A stretch of 6,814 nucleotides of DNA from JBBRMU01 sp038230655 (GTDB lineage: Bacteria > Patescibacteriota > Microgenomatia > UBA1406 > GWC2-37-13). The notes beneath the pieces were generated by a model, which searched no databases, was not told where the DNA came from, and saw nothing but the letters and a program-made list of their open reading frames with translations. How positions within the stretch are numbered: position 1 is the stretch's first letter; every line of letters begins with the position of its first letter. The stretch is from contig JBBRMU010000036.1 in the NCBI GenBank assembly GCA_038230655.1, positions 1 to 6,814 of the forward strand, given 5' to 3'. The position numbers and the translations under genes were made by a program. This document shows positions 1-5,240 of the stretch, piece by piece.

Positions 1-59
1 AAATAGTATTCTAAATGACTTGATAATTTTGCTAAATCGAAAACAAACTGAGAATTCAT
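1..59 (-). CDS. possible 5' end of a divergent gene, cut by window edge
   Basis: On the minus strand an ATG at 59 opens a frame that runs off the window; the 19 visible residues begin MNSQFVFDLAKLSSHLEYY, which looks like an ordinary soluble N-terminus but matches nothing I recognise. A purine-rich AAAAGGGG abuts the ATG, too close for a normal Shine-Dalgarno. A competing reading exists: plus-strand frame 2 is open from base 2 to a TGA at 74-76 (ending NRKQTENSSPFNS) and could be the C-terminus of an upstream plus-strand gene. Both fragments are too short to decide, so this is offered only as a possible neighbour divergent from the Fur gene. Confidence 0.25.
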   Translation of the reverse strand, partial: MNSQFVFDLAKLSSHLEYY

Positions 60-60
60 C

Positions 61-84
61 CCCTTTTAACTCTTGATTAAAGGG
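61..84. repeat. small inverted repeat (possible terminator or leader hairpin)
   Basis: CCCTTTTAA (61-69) can pair with TTAAAGGG (77-84), with one bulged T and a 7-nt loop. No T-run follows on either strand, so it is a weak terminator candidate. It sits between the window-edge reading frames and the Fur promoter. Confidence 0.3.
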
Positions 85-145
85 TATACTTATATATTAA
101 GTCTAACCTTAGTAAAAAAGCAAGACTAACAACTAAAATAACCTC

Positions 146-174
146 TTGACTTATTGCAAGTCGTTTGCAATAAT
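146..174 (+). promoter_or_regulatory. sigma70-type promoter of the fur-zip operon
   Basis: A -35 TTGACT (146-151) is followed after 17 bp by AATAAT (169-174), each 5 of 6 to consensus. TAATAT at 171-176 is an alternative -10 with 19-bp spacing. Transcription starting about 7 nt past the first -10 falls on the A of the ATG at 181, so the Fur mRNA is predicted to be leaderless; no Shine-Dalgarno precedes that ATG. Confidence 0.7.
151..173. promoter_or_regulatory. 9-bp perfect inverted repeat, probable Fur/Zur-type operator
   Basis: TTATTGCAA (151-159) and TTGCAATAA (165-173) are exact reverse complements separated by the 5 bases gtcgt. The element fills the space between -35 and -10 and overlaps both, so a bound protein would block RNA polymerase. 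Fur-family regulators bind AT-rich palindromes of about this size, and some Fur/Mur-type boxes carry TGCAA half-sites. The adjacent gene encodes such a regulator, so autoregulation is the simple inference. Which metal is sensed cannot be read from the site. Confidence 0.65.
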
Positions 175-180
175 ATCTAA

Positions 181-606
181 ATGACTAAAACTCCTCAAGA
201 TACATTGCAGTCTTTAGGTTATAGAGTTACGGGACCAAGAAAAGCAATTTTGAAGGTTCTGGGGCCACTTCCTTTATCAGTCAGGGAAATTTCACAGAAA
301 CTCGATGACTCAGCTTCATATATTAATGAAGCCTCAATTTATAGATCTTTAGGGCTATTTATTAGGATGGGGGTAGTACAAGAATTTGACTTTGGTGATG
401 GTACAAAAAGATATGAAAAAGCCAGTGATCATCATCATCACCTCATATGCGATAACTGTGGATATATTGAAGATGTTAGACTTAAAGATGAAAAAGATCT
501 CTTTCAATATCTTGGAAAAAAAACTATGTTTAGAATTAATCGGCATGCCTTAGAATTTTTTGGCTTATGCAACCAATGTTCACAGCTGAATGAAGGAGTA
601 AAATAA
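181..606 (+). CDS. Fur-family metal-responsive transcriptional repressor (Zur-like by context)
   Basis: A 141-residue Fur-superfamily repressor, normal length for the family. Residues 1-80 form the winged-helix DNA-binding domain, with the recognition helix around ASIYRSLGLFIRMGVV (51-66). The dimerisation/metal domain begins with HHHH (84-87) and continues with CDNC (C90, C93), H122, E125 and CNQC (C130, C133). The two CxxC pairs are the classical structural zinc site, and the histidines with E125 are likely regulatory metal ligands. Only 3 bases separate it from a ZIP transporter gene, so I infer a zinc- or other divalent-metal-sensing repressor controlling its own operon through the palindrome at 151-173. 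Fur, Zur, Mur and PerR cannot be separated with confidence from sequence alone. The start at 181 is supported by promoter position rather than by a ribosome binding site. Confidence 0.9.
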   Translation: MTKTPQDTLQSLGYRVTGPRKAILKVLGPLPLSVREISQKLDDSASYINEASIYRSLGLFIRMGVVQEFDFGDGTKRYEKASDHHHHLICDNCGYIEDVRLKDEKDLFQYLGKKTMFRINRHALEFFGLCNQCSQLNEGVK

Positions 607-609
607 ACT

Positions 610-1335
610 ATGCAACCTATTCTTTTCTCTATAGCAGCCTTTATCTCTACTTTTTTGGGGGGACTGTTCTCATTGAAATATAAAAAATATCTTCATTTTA
701 TAATGAGTTTTACAGCAGGCGTCCTGATAGCTGTGGTATTTTTTGATGTTATTCCGGAAATTTTTTCTATAGTGAATGAGCGTCATCTTAACATAACTCC
801 AGCGTTAATTGCTTTGATTGTTGGTTATCTTTTAATTCATGTCCTGGAAAAATATGCGGTGCTCCATTCTTCTCATGAGGATGAATACGCTGGTCATCGT
901 CATCCTCATGTCGGGGTTGTAAGCTCTCTGGGGCTTGTATTTCACAGCTTTCTTGATGGAGTTGGAATAGGTTTAGGTTTTCATGTTAATCCTCACGTCG
1001 GTTTTATTGTTGCTCTCGCAGTAATTGCTCATGACTTTTCTGATGGAATCAATACCATTTCTCTAATGCTTATCAATAAAAATACTATTAAGAAAGCTGT
1101 TTTGTTCCTTGTCTTGGATGCAGTTGCACCTGTTATTGGAGCGATTTCTACATTTTTTGTTAAAATTCCCGAAGAATTTCTCATTTTATATCTGGGATTC
1201 TTTGCTGGATTTCTATTATACATCGGTTCAAGTGATCTTTTACCTGAAGCACATAGTAAGCATAGTTCCTGGAAAATGATAGCTTTAACGGTTGTTGGAG
1301 TTGTACTTATTTTTATAGTAACCAGGGTTCAGTGA
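610..1335 (+). CDS. ZIP-family divalent metal (probably zinc) transporter
   Basis: A 241-residue polytopic membrane protein of the ZIP family, which imports zinc, iron or manganese into the cytoplasm. About eight hydrophobic segments are visible. Diagnostic motifs are DVIPE (46-50), HSFLDGVGIGLGF (112-124, the TM4 metal-site signature), AHDFSDGIN (140-148, TM5) and LLPEAH (210-215). A histidine/acid-rich loop at 86-100 (HSSHEDEYAGHRHPH) lies before TM4, where ZIP proteins carry a metal-binding loop. TM5 reads H141-D142 rather than the HE of many ZIPs; the acidic character is kept. The ATG is 3 bases after the Fur stop, and an AAGGAG (593-598) inside the end of the Fur gene, 11 nt upstream, should serve as ribosome binding site, so it is translated from a shared transcript. 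Its regulation by the upstream repressor is inferred from this operon. Confidence 0.9.
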   Translation: MQPILFSIAAFISTFLGGLFSLKYKKYLHFIMSFTAGVLIAVVFFDVIPEIFSIVNERHLNITPALIALIVGYLLIHVLEKYAVLHSSHEDEYAGHRHPHVGVVSSLGLVFHSFLDGVGIGLGFHVNPHVGFIVALAVIAHDFSDGINTISLMLINKNTIKKAVLFLVLDAVAPVIGAISTFFVKIPEEFLILYLGFFAGFLLYIGSSDLLPEAHSKHSSWKMIALTVVGVVLIFIVTRVQ

Positions 1336-1351
1336 TCTTCCTAATCAACGA

Positions 1352-1380
1352 TTGACTTTAATTGTTACATATGTGAAAAT
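1352..1380 (+). promoter_or_regulatory. promoter of the Hint-domain gene; decides its start
   Basis: A -35 TTGACT (1352-1357), a 17-bp spacer and GAAAAT (1375-1380, 4 of 6) preceded by TGT, giving an extended -10. Transcription would start near 1387, just before the ATG at 1391. The upstream in-frame TTG at 1352 is itself part of the -35 box and so would not be in the mRNA. Confidence 0.55.
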
Positions 1381-1390
1381 AAAGTCATTG

Positions 1391-2242
1391 ATGGACACTC
1401 AACAGCTTACTGACGCTCCAGAGAAGAAATCTGGTTTAGCCCTACCACTCCTTTTACTGTCTTTTTTTATCTTACTTATATTTGCTTTCGGTGCTCTCTA
1501 TTTTAAGAACTCTATTGAAATACATGCTCCAGCCAGAGCGTGTACATTAGAAGCTCGTTTGTGTCCTGATGGTACAACTGTTGGTAGAGGTGGACCAAAT
1601 TGTGAGTTTCCTAGTTGTCCACCAATTCAACCAACCGTAATTAATACAAACCAACCAACTGTTGAACCAACTCCGACTGCTTCTTTTTCTGCCAATTGCT
1701 GTACAAGAGGTCAACTATCTCAAGGATATCAATGTCAAAAAAACTGCGGACCCCCAGTTGAGCGTTTATCTGGGCCTCCTGCAACTTATTCGTGTTTATC
1801 TCCAGAGCAGGCTGAACAGCGTAAATACTATGGTTGCCCGATATGTCTTGCCTCTAATACAATGATTTCAACTCCACAAGGAGATAAAAATGTCCAAGAG
1901 TTACAAACCGGAGATCTTGTCTGGTCAACTGACAAGTCAGGGAAAAAAATATCAGTCCCTATTTCACAAACTTTTTTTGCTAAAGTGCCACCTTCTCATA
2001 ATGTCTTCCATTTAGTGCTTAGTGATAAAAGAGAGGTTTGGCTTTCACCCTATCACTCATTGACTGGTAAAAAGTATATTAACGATCTTAAGTTTGGATC
2101 ATATTATGATAAAGCTATAGTAAAAAAAATTGACCTTATTCCATACGCCGGGACAAAAACATATGATATTCTCCCGGCAAGTGAAACTGGATACTACTGG
2201 GCTAATGGAATCTTAATTGGGAGTACACTAAAGAAATTTTAA
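1391..2242 (+). CDS. membrane-anchored secreted protein with C-terminal Hint (hedgehog/intein-like) domain
   Basis: Read from ATG 1391 this is 283 residues; a TTG start at 1352 would add 13, but that codon overlaps the promoter. Order: short polar tail (1-15), one membrane segment (about 16-37), a cysteine cluster (C51-C76, including CPDGTTVGRGGPNCEF) resembling a motif I associate with CPR surface proteins, a Pro/Thr/Asn linker (77-98), a second cysteine-rich part (C103-C149), then a Hint domain from C152. Hint signatures are CLASNTMISTPQG with GDLVWS (block A-like), HNVFHL (203-208) and LSPYHSL (218-224, block B-like histidine). The C-terminus YWANGILIGSTL occupies the intein block G position but lacks its His-Asn pair. 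N-terminal cleavage or thioester chemistry at C152 is possible, but full splicing is not expected. Likely faces outside, anchored by its N-terminus. Target and function are unknown. Confidence 0.8.
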   Translation: MDTQQLTDAPEKKSGLALPLLLLSFFILLIFAFGALYFKNSIEIHAPARACTLEARLCPDGTTVGRGGPNCEFPSCPPIQPTVINTNQPTVEPTPTASFSANCCTRGQLSQGYQCQKNCGPPVERLSGPPATYSCLSPEQAEQRKYYGCPICLASNTMISTPQGDKNVQELQTGDLVWSTDKSGKKISVPISQTFFAKVPPSHNVFHLVLSDKREVWLSPYHSLTGKKYINDLKFGSYYDKAIVKKIDLIPYAGTKTYDILPASETGYYWANGILIGSTLKKF

Positions 2243-2245
2243 AGA

Positions 2246-2872
2246 CTATTTATCAGTGAAGGTGATCCGTCTGGTTTCCTTAACAAAAAAATTAATACCA
2301 TCAGTCTCTAGTTTAAAATATGCCGCATTTCCAACAGCCTCATAACCTAAGTTTTTATACGTTCCACATCCAATATGAATAAGAAATGCTCTCATAATGG
2401 CTCCGTGACTGACGACTAAAATGGTTTTACTTGGATGAGTAATAGCAGTCTCTCGGATAAACGTTAGCATTCGAGTTATAGTTTCTTCGATACTTTCAAC
2501 TCCATGGGCTTTAAAACTAAGCCGGTCTTCCTCTTTTAACTTTTTCACAAGTAAATCGTATGGTTCGACATCAATATAGTACTTTCCTTCATAATGACCA
2601 AAAGCTCTCTCTCGTAACAACTCCGTAGTCTGAATTGCTAGTTTCTTTTCTAAAGTAATAATTTCAGCTGTTCTCTTAGCTCTCAAAAGATCAGAAGAAA
2701 ATGCCAGATCAAAATGGATATCTTTTAACTCTCCTGCGAGGTTGTTTGCCTGTTCAATACCTTCTTCCGTAAGAGCTGAGTCTTCATGTCCTTGCATCCG
2801 TCCTTCAACATTCCACTCTGTTTTACCATGACGTGCAATGTAAAAGGTTGTAAATTGTTTTTGATAATTCAT
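2246..2872 (-). CDS. histidine phosphatase family protein (phosphoglycerate mutase-like)
   Basis: A 208-residue cytosolic enzyme of histidine phosphatase branch 1, close to the family's usual 200 residues. IARHGKTEWN (12-21) supplies the phospho-accepting H15 and the phosphate-binding R14. R64 (DLLRAKRTAE), E88 in the LRERAFGHYEG segment (86-96) and H156 in VVSHG (153-157) complete the expected catalytic set. LTEEGIEQA (34-42) is also typical. The family ranges over phosphoglycerate mutases, CobC-like phosphatases, and sugar and nucleotide phosphatases; the FG-x-YEG motif suggests a PhoE/CobC-type phosphatase rather than glycolytic mutase, but the substrate is not determinable. It is transcribed toward the Hint gene, with only 3 bases between the two stop codons, so no room for a separate terminator. 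A promoter lies just upstream; no ribosome binding site is seen. Confidence 0.9.
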   Translation of the reverse strand: MNYQKQFTTFYIARHGKTEWNVEGRMQGHEDSALTEEGIEQANNLAGELKDIHFDLAFSSDLLRAKRTAEIITLEKKLAIQTTELLRERAFGHYEGKYYIDVEPYDLLVKKLKEEDRLSFKAHGVESIEETITRMLTFIRETAITHPSKTILVVSHGAIMRAFLIHIGCGTYKNLGYEAVGNAAYFKLETDGINFFVKETRRITFTDK

Positions 2873-2895
2873 ACTGTTGTTTAAACGACATTATA

Positions 2896-2924
2896 AGTAT
2901 ATAAAGCCCTTTTTATTATTTCAA
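2896..2924 (-). promoter_or_regulatory. promoter of the histidine phosphatase gene
   Basis: On the minus strand TTGAAA (2924-2919), a 17-bp spacer, then TATACT (2901-2896). The predicted start near 2889 leaves a leader of roughly 17 nt without a Shine-Dalgarno. A TATAAT at 2895-2890 overlaps but lacks a well-placed -35. Confidence 0.55.
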
Positions 2925-2959
2925 TCTCAGGAATTTAAGGTGTAATCTCGTCGAAAAAA

Positions 2960-2968
2960 TGATAAAAT
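2960..2968 (+). promoter_or_regulatory. extended -10 element for the DinB-like gene
   Basis: TGATAAAAT (2960-2968) fits TGn followed by a 5-of-6 -10 hexamer. No good -35 is visible. The predicted start near 2975 gives a leader of about 29 nt, all A/T-rich with no Shine-Dalgarno before the ATG at 3004. Confidence 0.4.
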
Positions 2969-3003
2969 AAAAGTAGTTAAAATTAATAATTTCAAAATTA
3001 AAA

Positions 3004-3549
3004 ATGGATAAAACTGTCGCAACAATAATCGCTGAGTGTTTAAAAGATTCTCATGAAACATTGGAAAAAACAATGGATGGCGTAACTAATGAAGTTGCCC
3101 ATTGGCAACCTCAAGGTAAGGCTTTACCGATCTCTGCCGCATATGCGCATGTGGTTATTTCCGAGGATGTTCTTCTTAGCTCTATGGTAAAAAAAACACC
3201 ACCACTTCTAGCTGGAGAATGGGGTAAAAAACTGGGACTTAGTCTTCCTCATCCGGAAATGGACGCCAAATGGGAAGAGAACTTTTCAAAATGGTCTAAA
3301 GAGGTGAAAATGGACTTACCAAAGTTTCAAGAGTATGCAAAGGCAGTTTATAAAGAGTCTGAAGACTTTATTTCAAGCCTGACAGATACAGATCTTACAG
3401 AAAAAAAAGCCGATCTTTCTTCGTTTCAAATGGGAGAGTGGCCTCTTTTAAAGTTCATTCTTCGCTTACTTATTTCACATGTTGATAGCCTGACAGGAGA
3501 AATTTCTGCTGCTAAAGGATTACAGGGTTTAAAAGGATATCCGTTTTGA
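3004..3549 (+). CDS. DinB-like four-helix-bundle protein
   Basis: A 181-residue protein that I place in the DinB/YfiT-like superfamily from its overall pattern: an early helix (SHETLEKTMDGVTNEVAHWQ region, 16-35), PISAAYAHVVISED (42-55) and a last helix ISHVDSLTGEI (157-167). DinB proteins are small metal-binding helical bundles; some are bacillithiol- or mycothiol-dependent transferases and many have no known role. Of the usual three histidine ligands, H49 and H159 are present, but the third position, two residues before the conserved Gly in HxxxHxG, is L163, so metal binding may be altered or lost. No signal peptide or membrane segment, so it should be cytosolic. It is divergent from the phosphatase gene (131 bp apart) and stands alone as a transcription unit. 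Confidence 0.65.
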   Translation: MDKTVATIIAECLKDSHETLEKTMDGVTNEVAHWQPQGKALPISAAYAHVVISEDVLLSSMVKKTPPLLAGEWGKKLGLSLPHPEMDAKWEENFSKWSKEVKMDLPKFQEYAKAVYKESEDFISSLTDTDLTEKKADLSSFQMGEWPLLKFILRLLISHVDSLTGEISAAKGLQGLKGYPF

Positions 3550-3565
3550 TTAAAGATATTACTGT

Positions 3566-3594
3566 GTGACAGCTTACCAAAGACCTGTCATAAT
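3566..3594 (+). promoter_or_regulatory. promoter with overlapping inverted repeat, upstream of the anchored protein gene
   Basis: GTGACA (3566-3571), a 17-bp spacer and CATAAT (3589-3594), each 5 of 6 to consensus. The start of transcription would coincide with the ATG at 3601, so the mRNA is predicted leaderless. An inverted repeat TGACAG (3567-3572) / CTGTCA (3585-3590) with a 12-bp gap overlaps both boxes and could be an operator. Confidence 0.65.
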
Positions 3595-3600
3595 TTAAGT

Positions 3601-4251
3601 ATGGAAAATCAACAAGCTATTCCAACTCCTATATCTCAACCAGTTCAGCAACAGATGCCGGCCTCATCGAATATAAATAAACTCTTGGTCTTTATAATAA
3701 TTCTGCTCATTATTCTTGGAGGCTCTGGGTGGTTTATGTTCTTGCAGTCTCGACAAACTGTGACTCCGGCTGTTGCGACATCATTTGTCAACCCAAGTCC
3801 TGTTAATACACTTATTCCAACAGTCGATGTCCCAACTTTAGCTCCGACTTTAGTGGTTACAACTCAGAGCTGGAAACACTATGCGAATCAGGGAGCAGGG
3901 TTTTCATTTGACTATCCACCAACTTGGACGGTAAAAGATGTTGATGAAAATAGTGTCAAGCCAATAGGAGCTTCAGCAACTGGGCCAGAAGGATTTATGA
4001 GTGTACTGTGGGGTAGTGGTTTTGGTGGAGGTCCTTGTCCAAGCAAACATATTGTTATACAAACTCGGTCTGGAAATATGGATATGTGCGATAGTACTGA
4101 TAATGGAAAAGAATATATGTCTGGTAGTAATGATGGCCCGACTTATCAAATAAACGGAATTACATTTATGTTTAAAGCAACAATTAACCCTCCGTTTTCT
4201 GCTAATAAGGCCTTGATTACCAAGATCCTTAACTCAGTAGGAACACTCTAA
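3601..4251 (+). CDS. single-pass membrane-anchored extracellular protein, PsbP-like ectodomain suspected
   Basis: A 216-residue protein with a Pro/Gln-rich cytoplasmic tail (1-26), one strong membrane segment (about 27-48, LLVFIIILLIILGGSGWFMF), a Pro/Thr/Val linker (50-88) and an extracellular domain from about 91. That domain opens with WKHYANQGAGFSFDYPPTW, a pattern (Y-N...GFSF-YP--W) seen in many small anchored proteins of CPR and Gram-positive bacteria and resembling PsbP-like folds; the family call is tentative. Two cysteines (in GGPCPSK and MDMCDS) could form one disulfide outside the cell. The final NKALITKILNSVGTL looks like the closing helix of the domain. Layout resembles the Hint protein at 1391 (tail, one membrane segment, Pro/Thr linker, ectodomain), but the two are not homologous along their length. 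No function can be assigned. Confidence 0.75.
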   Translation: MENQQAIPTPISQPVQQQMPASSNINKLLVFIIILLIILGGSGWFMFLQSRQTVTPAVATSFVNPSPVNTLIPTVDVPTLAPTLVVTTQSWKHYANQGAGFSFDYPPTWTVKDVDENSVKPIGASATGPEGFMSVLWGSGFGGGPCPSKHIVIQTRSGNMDMCDSTDNGKEYMSGSNDGPTYQINGITFMFKATINPPFSANKALITKILNSVGTL

Positions 4252-4280
4252 ATTAAATAATTTAATCGAATCAAGGTCTT
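4207..4280. repeat. 12-bp inverted repeat straddling the stop codon
   Basis: Bases 4207-4218 (AAGGCCTTGATT) pair with 4269-4280 (AATCAAGGTCTT) over 12 positions with one G-U pair, enclosing 50 nt that contain the TAA of the anchored protein gene and a small AT palindrome (4252-4266). It may form a 3'-end RNA structure on the plus-strand transcript. There is no clear T-run directly after it. Confidence 0.4.
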
Positions 4281-4364
4281 TGTCTCTTTATTCCTAGAAT
4301 TTTCTTCTGAAAATATTACAAAAACAAATCATGAGCATATGAGTGGTCGACTACCAAAATTAAC

Positions 4365-4395
4365 ATAAAATTTTCTCTATTAAAGAGAATTTTAT
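4365..4395 (-). terminator. hairpin, probable terminator of the minus-strand cassette
   Basis: ATAAAA + TTCTCT (4365-4370, 4373-4378) pair with AGAGAA + TTTTAT (4384-4395): 12 bp, a 2-nt bulge on one side and a 5-nt ATTAA loop. On the minus strand it is followed by GTTAATTTTGG, moderately U-rich, and lies 24 nt beyond the last stop of the minus-strand open frame (4420-4422). It could also work on plus-strand transcripts from 3601, but the downstream sequence there is less U-rich. The stem is A/T-heavy. Confidence 0.45.
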
Positions 4396-4419
4396 CACTC
4401 ACCTTTAAGAACAAAAGTA

Positions 4420-4563
4420 TTATTCACAAAGGTAAGTAGGAGATTCTTTTGGTTTAGGCGTGCGCCGTAGCCTAGGAATCTCCCAGATGTTCTCGCTTCT
4501 ATAGTCGCGGAAATAATGCATGAATGGTCCAGTGTAGGTCCCAACATTAGTGACCGGGTTCAC
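4420..4563 (-). other. in-frame continuation of the 4564-4722 gene beyond its TAA
   Basis: Directly after the TAA at 4566-4564 the same frame stays open for 47 more codons to a TAA at 4422-4420. The product contains TNVGTYTGPFMHYFRDY and later ENIWEIPRLRRTPK, rich in Tyr, Trp, Pro and Arg with balanced codons, so it looks like real protein rather than chance. There is no obvious new start with a ribosome binding site (an ATG lies at TTC-ATG-CAT, mid-stretch). I read it as the separated C-terminal half of a broken gene of about 99 residues. G+C is 58 of 120 by hand count for 4441-4560, against 33 of 120 for 4261-4380. Confidence 0.5.
4439..4483. repeat. strong two-part stem-loop
   Basis: GGAGATTC (4439-4446) is the exact reverse complement of GAATCTCC (4476-4483). 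Inside it TTAGGC (4454-4459) pairs with GCCTAG (4470-4475; last pair T-G), leaving a 7-nt bulge on one side and a 10-nt G/C-rich loop. It lies within the tail of the minus-strand open frame. No T-run follows, so it is not a standard terminator. Confidence 0.55.
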
Positions 4564-4722
4564 TTACCGGCTGATAAACAATACCACAAGCAACACATAA
4601 CTATGCCATTTTGCAGGTGAAGAATCTTCTTCAGCGACTATTTCAAAGTCTATATTGTTATCTTTGAAGTAGCCATTAAGGACAGTTATTGAATCCTCCG
4701 ACAGTACTTGAATTACTTTCAT
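4564..4722 (-). CDS. small protein of unknown function, probably the truncated front of a longer gene
   Basis: A 52-codon frame starting at ATG 4722 with a strong ribosome binding site (AAAGGAG at 4735-4729, 6 nt before the ATG), so translation is well supported. Residues 1-40 (MKVIQVLSED... to ...SSPAKWH) look like a compact alpha/beta start with an acidic stretch (DFEIVAEEDSS). The last dozen residues (SYVLLVVLFISR) change to G-ending codons and a hydrophobic run, as expected of out-of-frame reading. The -1 frame over 4600-4550 instead encodes LCVACGIVYQPVSEPGH, with a CxxCG-x-VY pattern like a rubredoxin-type zinc ribbon half. Follows the 4777-5142 gene by 54 bp on the same strand. I suspect two compensating indels in a gene of about 99 residues. 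If intact as written, it is a 52-residue product with a hydrophobic tail. Confidence 0.6.
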   Translation of the reverse strand: MKVIQVLSEDSITVLNGYFKDNNIDFEIVAEEDSSPAKWHSYVLLVVLFISR

Positions 4723-4776
4723 CCGTTTCTCCTTTCAAGTCTCAAGACAATAGACAACGATCACTACCCATTCAGA

Positions 4777-5142
4777 TTAATCTCCAGAATAAATAGTTTT
4801 CGGTCCTTCATCTTGACCTAATTCTGGTGTAAACCGATCAATCCATGTTATTGGTTGCCATGAAAGCGTAGGATAGACTGTAACGACATTCTTGCCGTCT
4901 GATGGGGTCCCCATCCTAACGCTAGAGCAGATATAACTACCTGCAAATCCTTTAACCAAAGGAAATTTGGCGTTAACTGGAATAAGCACACTACTTAAGC
5001 GCTGCAGCATATTAAGTAGATCGCTTACTGAATTTAGGGATGCCGCAAACACCAATTTGTAAAGTTGAGTTTTCCCGGTAGAGTAAATCTCAAAGGTATT
5101 CCAACAAACTAATTCATTTTTGTCCTTAACATCTTCAGACAT
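4777..5142 (-). CDS. hypothetical protein, first gene of the minus-strand cassette
   Basis: A 121-residue protein that I do not recognise. Translation is well supported by GGGAGGAG (GGAGG at 5155-5151, 8 nt before the ATG), far stronger than anything before most other genes here. No signal peptide or membrane segment. Residues 1-9 are charged; 11-35 look like strands (LVCWNTFEIY, QLYKLVFAAS); 36-55 a likely amphipathic helix (SVSDLLNMLQRLSSVL); then strands around 66-75 and 84-90 and a Trp/Pro-rich end (LSWQPITWIDRFTPEL). Three cysteines (C13, C72 and none paired in a motif beyond these two visible positions) give no metal site. G+C is 56 of 120 for 4801-4920 versus 44 of 120 in part of the Fur gene (241-360), hinting at foreign origin. 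Probably co-transcribed with 4564-4722. Confidence 0.75.
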   Translation of the reverse strand: MSEDVKDKNELVCWNTFEIYSTGKTQLYKLVFAASLNSVSDLLNMLQRLSSVLIPVNAKFPLVKGFAGSYICSSVRMGTPSDGKNVVTVYPTLSWQPITWIDRFTPELGQDEGPKTIYSGD

Positions 5143-5228
5143 TTCTTTCTCCTCCCTATGACGTAGCGTAAGTAGAGATCGAAATTGATCCCCACATGTC
5201 TACTTCATAGAAGGTTATTTCCGCAAAT

Positions 5229-5234
5229 TGTCAA
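5229..5234 (-). promoter_or_regulatory. possible second promoter -35 box (TTGACA) within the leader
   Basis: A perfect TTGACA on the minus strand, but the -10 candidates downstream are poor (TCTATG at 17 bp, TATGAA at 19 bp). If active it would shorten the leader of the 4777-5142 gene to about 55 nt. Confidence 0.25.
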
Positions 5235-5240
5235 AGTACT

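Noticed and set aside
355..546. 63-codon minus-strand open frame
   Set aside because: Fully inside the well-supported Fur gene on the opposite strand; the product is a low-complexity hydrophobic shadow.
1029..1223. 64-codon minus-strand open frame
   Set aside because: Antisense shadow of the ZIP transporter gene, with no start signals.
1662..1865. 67-codon plus-strand open frame
   Set aside because: Another frame of the Hint gene's linker and cysteine-rich part; the Hint frame has recognisable motifs throughout.
4439..4483. Integron attC-like site
   Set aside because: The folded palindrome and GTTTAGGC / GCCTAG sequences recall attC, but the RYYYAAC and GTTRRRY core boxes are not present in the right order, and no integrase or cassette array is seen.
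4564..4566. Reassigned stop codon to explain the in-frame TAA
   Set aside because: The alternative code known in some CPR lineages reassigns TGA, not TAA, and the other genes here end in TAA, TAG and TGA normally.
4553..4570. T-arm of a tRNA (CCGGGTTCACTTACCGG)
   Set aside because: It has a TTC loop-like centre, but the stem does not pair as a T-arm and no acceptor, D or anticodon arms can be built around it.
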